NCBI GenBank assembly: GCA_949130485.1
Contig: OX422201.1
Span: 872,516 to 936,515 of the forward strand
Length of the DNA: 64,000 nucleotides
Reading direction: 5' to 3'
From: Agelas oroides
Lineage: Eukaryota > Porifera > Demospongiae > Agelasida > Agelasidae
Of the stretch, positions 10,498 through 21,325 are shown one piece after another. The notes below the pieces were generated by a model. It had not been told where the DNA came from and did no database searches. It was given only the letters and a program-made list of their open reading frames with translations. The position numbers were made by a program, and so were the translations under genes. The first letter of the stretch is position 1; each line of letters opens with the position of its first letter.

Positions 10498-13400
10498 ATG
10501 GACGTGCGTTTGGCATCCCGTGTGCTACTTTTGGCTGTGTGTTTTGGCGCCTTTCAGGGGGTGCTACCAGCGGGTATGTAGATCCACAGGCAGTGGTGCA
10601 TGGTCTATTCGTATTTTCTATGTGACTACAATACGCTGGCACGCCCCGAAGGAATTTAACGCGCTTACTTTCTCCATGCAGTGTGCAGCAGTGCGACCTT
10701 TGAGCCCGTGTTAGTAGACTTTGAACAGGGTGCAACATCGGCCAGGCTTGGATGCGACCCTCTCCCTGACTACAAATGGTGGGGAAGCAACAGCAGCTGT
10801 GAGCTGAGCTCATTCACACCCTACCCGGGCTGCCGCGCAATACAGAACTGCCAAGTGCCTCTGGCGACTTTAATCGATGAATTTTACATGTATTTTTGTT
10901 GTACAAGAGCAACTGTCTCTTCCTTGGAGGGGATACAGCCCCAAAAATGTTTTCAAATTCAAGGTGAGGTAATCTGCTGTCACAATCAAGTAAAATACAA
11001 CTCTTCTATATTTTAATGTGTACAACTTTCACAGCGGTTATTGCTAATCAACTTTTTTCCCCCACAGTATGTCCAAAGATAATTGACTTTGTGGTGCCAC
11101 CAGTCGTGTTTGTCGGATCACAAGAAAGAGTCTATGTTACTGTCCAGACTAACCCACCAGTTCAACCACACTTCAGCATATACCTGCAACCAGAGTATAG
11201 AGATATTGAGTTCTTTACTGTTGAAGAAGGGACTGTACTGAACATTACGTATGTGTACATTTTCGAGGTCCCATCTGACATTATCCTGGAAAATGAACCA
11301 CAAATTGAGGTGTCTGTGTCTGTATCTTCATTTTTAAACAGTCAGTGTGTTTCAGCTTCTCAGGAGAAAACTATCCAGAAGATTCGAAATGGTGAGCGGT
11401 GATATCAGACCTGTCACGGATGTGTGTGCCAGCTGATTAGATAATAGGGTGTCATTACATATCTTTTTATGAGACAATAACATAAGAATATTTGCAGAGA
11501 GCACTGGTATACTTTCAATTTGACCATCTGTATCAATGTGTGCCAACTTCTGTTCTCCCTCCTAGATTCACTACCGTCCCCATGTCCTACATCCAGTGCT
11601 TTGTCACTTCCAGTGCCCAGCACGTCAGGTTTGTAAGGCTTCGAGCACAACTACACATAAAACCATGCATAACACAATGGGAAATTGAAAATATCTTATA
11701 ATATTATCTGAGAGCTACAAATGCTTACTACATAGTAGCTAATATTGTTCCATTCAGAGAGACTGGTCCTAAGGCTCAATTCTGCCATGTTGCTAAGGTA
11801 ACAGGAATTCTAAAGTTGTAATTCTATACTCCTTGTGGTGGTATCCTTACTCACCAGGAATTCTTGATTAGACTAGAGCAGCTAAGTGTGTGTGTGTGGA
11901 GGGGGGGGGGGTGGGAGGGGAGTAGCCATAGTCCCTTTTAACAGTTCCTAGGCCCCCTTCATGAGTCTCAATAATGTGGGAAAAAGAAAACCTGTTACCA
12001 TGGTGATGGCTACTAAAATGTAGCTAGGTCATCTGTGGATTATTATGACTATGTGGAGGGTGAGCCACAGAGCCAACCTCAGCCACCTTCCAAGTTTACT
12101 TTAAGACACTGGCTTCTTTGTAATGCAAGTTGTGGTGTGTGTTGGGTGTGGACAAAATCCTGTACGCTTATTTCAAACCCGAGGTTTACATAGAAGCGTA
12201 AGGACTAAGTTAAATATCTGCGCTTGAAGTAAAGTTGAATATCTGTGCTTGAACAGGAGAGCACTTTAGTCATGCAGTAGCTGCTTAGTAGAAATTTTAG
12301 TAGAATCTTGCCAAGGCAGGCGTCTTTACCAGAGTTAGGTGACCACATGTGCAAATAATGCAGCCATTTTTCTCTGTGGAGCAGGCTCTTTCCACCTCCA
12401 GAAGGAAAGTAGGCTTATTCCAATAAGGGCTCTGGGAACAAGGTTAATTTAAAGAGGTGGACCTTGAAGTTAATATTACATTTTCAGACACCCTTTGAAC
12501 CTGATCTCAATCCTTGTTGGTGAGGTCATATAATACTATGTAGTTACTCATCAGTGAATCACAGTGTTGTTATTTTTATTTTCCCAGATGTGGTTCTTTT
12601 CATGCCTACACCTAGTCCAACTGATGTCTGTCCTCCATGTAAGTGCTTAAAATCACTATGGCAACATCCTGACTGGGGTACTTCTCAATCTAGGAGCATT
12701 GTCAGGCTGAATTGAATGGGCCTGATGATCAGACCTGATAACAAGGCAACTGCTATGTCACACTGTGCACAGGTTATAAGTACAGCATAGTCTCACACCC
12801 TCACTCCCAGGCCTTATCCATCTCCAGTTTGGACTGTTTTACAGTATTGTAAACGTGAGATTGGCTGTCCAAAAACACGTTATAGAATTCATGGAAGGCC
12901 AAGTCTTAGGTATTTTAACTGAATCAATGATTCTTTATCGCATGACCAACCAACCTGAAACCCAAAAGCAGAGGAGGAGGCCAAAGAACATGACCATATG
13001 TAATCTGTGGATAGCTGATGGGTTCTGGATGCAACGGCTTATTCACTTCAACAGCTTCAACTACCTTCAGCTACCTTCCGTCATCATTTCTGTTTCTGTT
13101 TTCACAGGTATCAAAGACTGTTTGGCGGATGTTCTTCGTCCCGTGGTTCCCCTTGCAGTCATATTTCTAGTTGCCATGAGCATCGTTGGTACTGTCTGTG
13201 TTGGGTGCGTGATCCTGCAATGCCGGAAGAGCTCTGGGTGTACCGAAGTGACAAGTAGTGATGAAGAATCAAGCAGAAGTCGTCCTCGCAACCTTGCAAT
13301 TGGTGTGTGAAACAAGTACTAACACACCTACACACACTCACAATCCACACATACCTATTTATAAGTTCTTCGTACCATGAACTCGCAGCCCAAATTGCTC

Positions 13401-15178
13401 TCACCCAACAGGAAATGGTTTAGGTATGCATGGACGCCACCACGAGTATGCCACTATCTCAACTTCATCCACGCCACATACTCCTACTACACACCCAGTA
13501 AGACTTGAAGACATACATATAGCTGGAAATACATGGAATAATGGTGTGAGACAAATAAGAGAATAATTGAAAACAGGGCCCCTGGCTTGAGTTCCCTGTG
13601 CCTTGACCACTGAGTTCAGGGCCCCTGGCTTGAGTTCCCTGTGCCTTGACCACTGAGTTCAGGGTCCCTGGCTTGAGTTCCCTGTGCCTTGACCACTGAG
13701 TTCAGGGCCCCTGGCTTGAGTTACCTGTGCCTTGACCACTGAGTTCAGGGTCCCTGGCTTGAGTTCCCTGTGCCTTGACCACTGAGTTCAGGGTCCCTGG
13801 CTTGAGTTCCCTGTGCCTTGACCACTGAGTTCAGGGTCCCTGGCTTGAGTTACCTGTGCCTTGACCACTGAGTTATGACCATCAGGCAACCGCTGTTATT
13901 TGCTTCATACTGTTTATGGTAGTTGGTATGCACCAGGTGGGTATTGTGTTACAAAATTTAGTGTTGTTTGTCTCTCCTAGCAGAGATGGCAGTTGAATCG
14001 TCCAATCAGTGAAAGCACAACATCCTCAACAACAACGACACCAAATAACGAGGTACAAAACATCAAGAAGGGTTTTGGTGCTAGAGTTTTCAGCTTGTTA
14101 GTTTGTATTTTCTTCACCATATGCAGACACACCAACTAATGTCGCCACCGCCACCTTTGCCGCCTAGGAGTGAATACAGTCATGAAGGAGATCATGTATG
14201 CAAGTTGTAGGTGTAGTCTGTTACAGTAAAGTGGTCTCATTTGGCATTGACCTCCACTGTGAGGATGGACACCTGGTATCAGGGGAAAAAAACAAACAAA
14301 CAAACAAACAAACAAGAGGACAAACATGTGACAGTATAAAGGCACATCATCCGCCTCCATTGTGAATAAGGGTGAACCAAGTAACTTAAACCTCAAATGG
14401 CAAGATGAATGTAGCTATGCCAAACACTGGAGAAAACCATGGTCTGAAGGATGGGCTTATTCTACCACTTACTATTAATTGCATAAAGAACTCAGGCTTT
14501 TTTTGTCCACGTTGATGACAGTGTTCTCACCAGAATTTACAGGCCAAAGGGCACAAATAATATCTCATGACCACGCCCCTCATTTGTATATAGTAATTGT
14601 CGTTACCAAACACTTGTTGCATGTGTACCACTGTCAACAAAGTATTTTAGTTAAGTTCAATGTTTACTAAGTTCAAGTGCCCTTTGGAAAAGGCCTAGCG
14701 AGAACTCTGGTTGATGACTGACAAGACCAGTATATTGAGGTATAACTGCACCATTCTCACTCCCTCATAGATGGTTCTTCCAAATCCTGAATCAGAGCCA
14801 ACCAGAAGTGATGAAACATACAGTCATGAGGGAAATCGCGTACGTAATGCATGATGTGTAGGGGTAGTTATAAAGTTGTCTCGTTCGGCGTTTACCTCCG
14901 TACTCTTCAGCAAGTCATGTCGCAAGGGTAAGCCAGTGCATAACCTGGACCTCAAACGGCGAGATGAGTAGCTATATAGCAGTTCTATGACAAACACTGG
15001 ACATGTGACCCTTGTTAGAAGGATGAGCTTACATGAGAAATGAGAAAACAATACCAGGCTTGGGTTTGTTTGTTTCATGTTAATAGCTGACGAGGCTGGC
15101 AGGTTACTGTATCTGTATCATTTTCACTTTTCACAGATGGTTCTTCCGACTGCTAACTCAGAGCCGACTGCAGTATAG
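10498..15178 (+). CDS. Receptor B: type I membrane protein, paralogue of receptor A, with SH3-motif tail
   Basis: Eleven exons: 10498-10573, 10682-10963, 11068-11391, 11566-11628, 12588-12638, 13108-13302, 13412-13497, 13981-14052, 14127-14195, 14771-14839 and 15137-15178 (442 aa). Signal peptide with core VLLLAVCFGAF; domain 1 (26-119) has the same eight cysteines as receptor A (14 residues around the WW pair, five residues between Cys4 and Cys5, then FCCT and KCF); domain 2 (120-227) shares VPPVVFVGSQERVYV; Pro-rich stalk; TM near 277-302. The 140-residue tail has EYATI (Tyr343), PPPPLPPR (390-397) and two similar exons carrying YSHEG. Exons 1-6 join in phase 1, tail exons in phase 0. The last tail exons are short and similar, so splice variants are likely. 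The family is not recognised. An AATAAA at 15405 may end the transcript. Confidence 0.76.
13577..13876. repeat. 43-bp minisatellite in receptor B intron, about 7 copies, SINE-derived
   Basis: The unit contains CAGGGCCCCTGGCTTGAGTT and CCCTGTGCCTTGACCACTGA. Its reverse complement, CTCAGTGGTCAAGGCACAGG, looks like the A-box half of a tRNA-derived SINE. The array lies between tail exons and includes GGGCCC/GGGTCC variants. Confidence 0.88.
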
Positions 15179-16326
15179 CAAAGCGCTGTCCTCAGGCAGT
15201 GATCAATACTCGAAACATGTATGTGTAGCGATGTGAAGTTGCTATAATCAGTGTTATGTACATAGCAATTGCATAATATTTATGCGTACCAAGTAATACC
15301 ATTGTTGGTATTTAAAGATGAACTTGAAACTACCTGCAAGTATCGATCTCTCCTGTTTTGTAAACAAGGTATTCATTTGTGAAATTTGTGTCATTTTGTC
15401 AGTAAATAAAGCCAAGATTTCCGTCGTATTTCTGTTTGTTCGCAAACTATGCACATGCTCTTGTATGGTTATAGTATATGTCCATGTTGACTTTCACAAT
15501 AAGATTAAAAGCATGACCGAAGCAAGTCCTTGCATGCTTAATGCTTCCATGTGTTTCTATGACCCCCAGGGCATTGGCAAGTGCTGTATCTGTGTGTTCA
15601 CACATGCATATTGAGTGCCAGACAATCTTGTAATATAATTAAAGACAATGTATAGGAGTCAATGGGTGGGTATATACGTGTTAGCCTCGATTCCAGGCTT
15701 TTCTCAGCTCCAGTTTTCAATACTGCAAGCAATCAAAAAACCCCGGAGGGCCTGGGAACAAGGCTAGGTATGTGTAGTTTATAAAAACCTGCGTTTTGTA
15801 CTACAAATCACACGTGCTAACATCTGAACATGCAGAGGTTTGTATGATAAAATCAAACTATACTGGGAAAAACATTACTTGTTTATTGTGACAATACAAT
15901 CTCGTGACATTTTCCAGTATAGCTTTGTACCAGCGTGACACTATAAGTTTCTACTGCACATAACTTAGGAGGGCCAGTCATTACTCAGCAATTTAAGGGT
16001 GGGGGGCCTGTGGGTGGGACCAGAAGTTCCATGAGAAACGTCTTAATAAGCAGTTTCAATATCCACGAATACTATTGAATATTATTGACTTCTGTGATGT
16101 GATGAGATGCACCCTGTTGCATGTGTACTAACATTCATTTTCTCATAGACATAATAGCATAATTGTGAAAAATAAGTAGATGTGGTTCCTTAAGTATTAT
16201 TTACTTGTTTTGTGGTAAACATTAGGACCACATCCCTGTCTCGCAAAACCTCAATGTGTTAGTCTGTCCAGTAGGATATCATAGCCATGGCTTCTCCTAT
16301 CTTTGTTGTGGCTATTCTCCTTGTGG
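15179..16326. other. Convergent intergenic region between receptor B and CCDC62-like gene
   Basis: Holds the presumed 3' UTRs. AATAAA occurs on plus at 15405-15410 and on minus at 15887-15882. A small TAGCCTCG-type inverted pair lies at about 15683-15768. I see no gene here. Confidence 0.5.
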
Positions 16327-19300
16327 CTATCCAGCTGAACAACAGACTACCACCTGGGAATATGGTTAACAAAAAGAGGATGTTTATATACCTACCTTGT
16401 CTGATGGGGTAGTTTCAGGTGGAGTGAGACGAGCGTCTCTTGGTGGGTTGTTTGCCAAGCAGACTGACTGGCTGAAGTGGTTTCTGCCATAGTAAAGGAA
16501 AAGCAATTTTAACATGACAGTCGTTGGGTATGGCTATAACCTGACAGTCGTTGGGTATTAGCCTCGTTCCCAGGCCTTCCCACCATCCAATTTTTGATTG
16601 CTTGCAGTATGCAAAAACGGAGGGGGGAGGGCCTGGTATATTTTATCACGTGGATGATGTCAGTGTCTACCTAGGTAGACAAAGGGGGGAGGGGTCCTCA
16701 ATCGAAAGAACGCATTTTGCGCATGTGTTCTTCGTTTCTAACCTGGAGTGGCACGTTTTTCGCTTCACGAACGTTCGAAACTCCAGCGCTTGGGGCAGAA
16801 ACTACAAGATAAGGCCTCAAGCTCGTTCTTTCGATGGGGGACCCCTCCCCCCCCTCTGTCTACCTAGTAGGTAGATAAAACATGCCAGGCCTCCCCCCGT
16901 TTTTGCATACTGCAAGCAATCAAAAACTGGACGGTGGGAAGGCGTGGGAACGAGGCTAGTTGGGTATGGCTATAACACGACAGTCGTTGGGTATGGATAA
17001 ACCTCCAACTACTTAAATATCATATTAGAAACAAGCATGTTCATCCTCCACAGTCTGGTGAAGTGAATCGTGTAGATTTGTAGTACAGAGCTTTTGAAGG
17101 CTGGTTGTCTGCAAACCACAGGTAATTGGTGTTGTTAACACTCAACCTGTTAACAGCTAGCCTCTTACCCAGGCCATTCATTCTCCTACGAACAGCCTGG
17201 GTACAAGGCTAGTAAGCAGCTGATAACCTTGCTAACTTTGTTGATTGCCTGTGGCTTGGTGTGGCCCTTACTAAAGCTTGGGAAGTTATGAGGTGATAAA
17301 GCTGATCCTGTAAACCATAATCAAATTATGGTTTGGCAGTTATCAAGCCTACACAAAGAAAATTATACAGTTGGTCTATGGGTAGATAGGTGCACAGATG
17401 TCGCATACACTGCAAGGATAAATTTGGTGCGAGTGTGTAAAACCTTGCTGCACAAGCGTCACAGCAGTGTGATGTGTATACTACATACTGATGTGTACTG
17501 TGCGTCCTTGTCATGATTTTAAATTTTGTATATGACTAACTTGCAAAATATATGAAAATTTATCCACTGAAAACTGCAATGTACACAGTAGCTTTTAGAA
17601 CTGTTGACATATCTCCTCCCAAATTAAAAATAAAAACAAAAATCAAAGCGCAAAATGTACAAACCAACATAAACAGTTTTGGGCGTGCAAAGTGCAAAGC
17701 CATCAAAACATCTGACCCCATGCCACCAAACTGTCACCATGCCACCAAACTGTCACCAGACAGCCATGGTGACCAAAACTATGCAGCGATTCCTGGAAAT
17801 GCAATATTTAACCTCTGACCCATAGAGGTTGGCCTTGAATATGATTACCTGATTAAAGGTGTCTGCATTACTTTTTGGGGGTGTACTTTTGTGGTGTGGG
17901 TATCAACAATGGCAAGTCCAATCACAAAGCTATACTATTACACTTGTTGGAAACACTATTTTGCTGGAATGTGGCTCCTAAGCTGCATGTATCAATCATC
18001 CTGCCTCCTTTATATAGGCAAGAAAGAGTGTAGGGGTACACTCTTTCCTGCCTACCTCATCACTTGTTTTGAGGAAAAACAGTTTGGTGTGCTTCCTTCA
18101 AAAACTGTGACTCGAACAGCTAGGCCTGATATTCAGTACTTGTAATCGCTAGTTATTCTGATTGTTTTACTCAAGCTGTTGTGCAACTCCCACTCTACCA
18201 CCTCAAGAAAGAGTGTACCCCTACACATATATAACACAGGCACGAAAGAGTAAGAGTGTACCCCTACACTCTTTCTTGCCTATATAACACAGGCAGGAAA
18301 GAGTGTACCCCTACACTCTTTTCTCAAGCTGTTGTGCAACTCCCACTCTACCACCTCAAGAAAGAGTGTACCCCTGTGTACCCCTACACATATATAACAC
18401 AGGCAGGAAAGAGTGTACCCCTACACTCTTTCCTGCCTATATAAAGGAGGCAGGATGATTGATGTACCCTGACACTGTTTTTTACTCACCCTGCCTCCAT
18501 TACACTGGCAGGAAAGAGTGTAGGGGTACACTCTTTCCTGCCCATTATAAGGGGAATGATGTCATTAATAGTGTAATTTTATCCACACCCCCCTCTCACG
18601 AGGAGAAACAGTCTGGTGAACCAAGTTGAATTTCTTGGGCTAGCACACGCTTTTGCAACAATGTAACCTAGCAACGATCAAAACATTTTGCGGCCAACCC
18701 GCTCAAAAAAGGTACGGATACTCGAATGAAAATGAAATTTTACTGTTGTAAGGGAAGTGCTACGTAATAATTAACGACCTCGCAATCTCATTGGTCATTA
18801 CCACTTTTGGGTAATAAGCCCAAGAAATTCGACTTCGTTCACCAGACCGTTTCTCGCCGGGAGGCATGCGTGGGCGGGGGGCACGAGACTAGTATCTTAT
18901 GCTGGCATACCGCACTTAAATGTTAAACACACACTTCTATCTTCACAGAAAGGGAATGAGTGCCTAACAGCGAAATGCATCCAGGGTGTGCATTATTTAG
19001 AGTTATACGGTGGCAGCACACTTAATAGCGAATATGCACCTGTAAGCGAAATGCACTTAACAATGCATGAGTACGGTAACTCACCAAGGTGTAATAGCAA
19101 ACGGAAAAGGTTGGAGATTATTTTTAATGGAAGACCACAAAGACAGAACTACATGTACATGTGCCATAGGGACGGAACTACATGTACATGTGCCATAGGG
19201 ACGGAACTACATGTACATGTGCCATAGGGACGGAACTACATGTACATGTGCCATAGGGACGGAACTACATGTACATGTGCCATAGAGACAGAACTACATG

Positions 19301-21281
19301 TACATGTGCCATAGAGACAGAACTACATGTACATGTGCCATAGGGACAGAACTACATGTACATGTGCCATAGGGACAGAACTACATGTACACATGTGCCA
19401 TAGGGACAGAACTACATGTACATGTGCCATAGAGACAGAACTACATGTACATGTGCCATAGGGACAGAACTACATGTACATGTGCCATAGGGACGGAACT
19501 ACATGTACATGTACCATAGGGACAGGACTACATCATACCATAATCTTGATGGGTGTGCTCTTTCCTGTGGGTCTGTTTTTCCCACTGGTCACAGTCTGGC
19601 TAGTTTCTCCAGTAGTTCTACTGAGGTGAGACGACATGGAGGGTTTCTTACCCTCCTTGGCAGGTACCATAGTCTGGTGGTGGGTGGAATAATTATCTTC
19701 ACAAGTAGTCTCATCATACTGCTTCTTACCCTCCTTGGCAGGTACCATAGTCTGGTGGTGGGTGGGATAATTATCTTCACAAGTAGTCTCATCACACTGC
19801 TTCCTACCCACTTTGGCAGGTGAAAGCACCTGGTGGGTGGGAGCAGTCAATTGATCACAAGTAATCACATTGTGCACTCCATACCACTTAATAACAGTCA
19901 GGCCCTGCCTAGATTTTTGTTGCAACTTGCAATCCGAGGAGAACTAGGTGGGAAACTTAGGAACAAGGCATCCATTTGTAATCCCGCACCAAATGTAAAA
20001 AAGGGTAAAAGGGTAAACTGAGGCAGCCTTGTTCCTGGGCTTTCTCCACTGAACAAAATCCATACTGTAAAACAACAAAAGCAGGCCAGAGACCTGGGAA
20101 TGAGACTAAGCCAAGGGCATGTTTGTAACTCTTTGCTTTCAATAACTGTCCTATCCAGTGGTTTTTCGACACTGAAATGAAGGTAAGATGGGCTGGGGGG
20201 TAATGCTGGCCTGGTGGTAACTAACCTCTGTAGGTAGAGTGGGGGAGTAGTCGAATATGCTGGACAGTTTGTCTCGAACTTGAAGGGCAAGATGGTCCAG
20301 GTCTAGGGACAGTGGGGAGCCCCCTCCTGTGTCTGTGGCATACATACCACTACTCCCCCTTCCACCATCTCTGTCGGGAGTTGTTGATGAGGAATCAGAC
20401 GTTTTGTTAATTTGCACTGATAAGGTAAGTGGTGTGTTAGAAGTCTGTCTGCTGTTGTGAGCACAATGTTCCCTACGACTGCTACCTGAGCGTTCAACAT
20501 TCAGTTTCAATCTTTCAGGAGGAGAACTTGAAACAGGTCTTCTTTCGTTTTTTGTTGTAAAACCAGAAGTGGTTGAAGAAGTGGCGCTGGACAATGATTG
20601 ATGATGCATGGTGGTACCAGTGTTACTGTCTTTGCCAGCTGGCTGTGGCCATGTTGTTGTCTCCATCCAATCTTGCCACCAGGTGGTGGCATGTGTGGGG
20701 GTACCCTCATGTAATTTGAGCTGCCCTTTGCTCAAATGTCTCTCAACACTGCTCTCATTCAGCAGCTGTGAAAGGTCACTTTCAGTGGTCGCCACAGAAA
20801 CAAAACTGGTATCACCCAAATGAGGTGTAGAGGTCTCTGAAATAGGACCATGTCTGCTTTCCGTTTTTGTTGTCTTTGAGGAAGTCCTTGAGGGTGGTTT
20901 GTTGTCATGTGGCTTGGAATCAAAGGGATGGTGAAGGTGCTTGGCATCCCGAGTCCCAGACAGTTGGCTTCCTCTGATGTGATTTATAAAATCACCATAG
21001 GAACAGGGATAGAATTAGTGATGGCAAGTCAGGAGAATTTTTCTCACACAAGTTACAAATGCTTTGACTTAATGGGATTAAGATACCAGGCTACCAACCA
21101 CAGGAATCTTACTAGACAGTGAAGCCTGTATTCACCACCAACAGTCTGGTTTACATTTGTTCCCACACACACAGTAGCTATGATAAACTTTCCAGCTAAC
21201 TCATACTAGCTAGTTCCCAGGGGACCAACTTTTTATGGTTTGTGGTCCAAAAATATAACACTCCCCTTTGAAACAAATTGC

Positions 21282-21325
<44 letters not shown>

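Noticed and set aside
16551..16874. ORF with PRPSHHPIFDCLQYAKTEGG, similar pieces recurring in the window
   Set aside because: Chance translation of the palindromic element; the same peptide-like strings appear wherever the repeat lies, in both strands.
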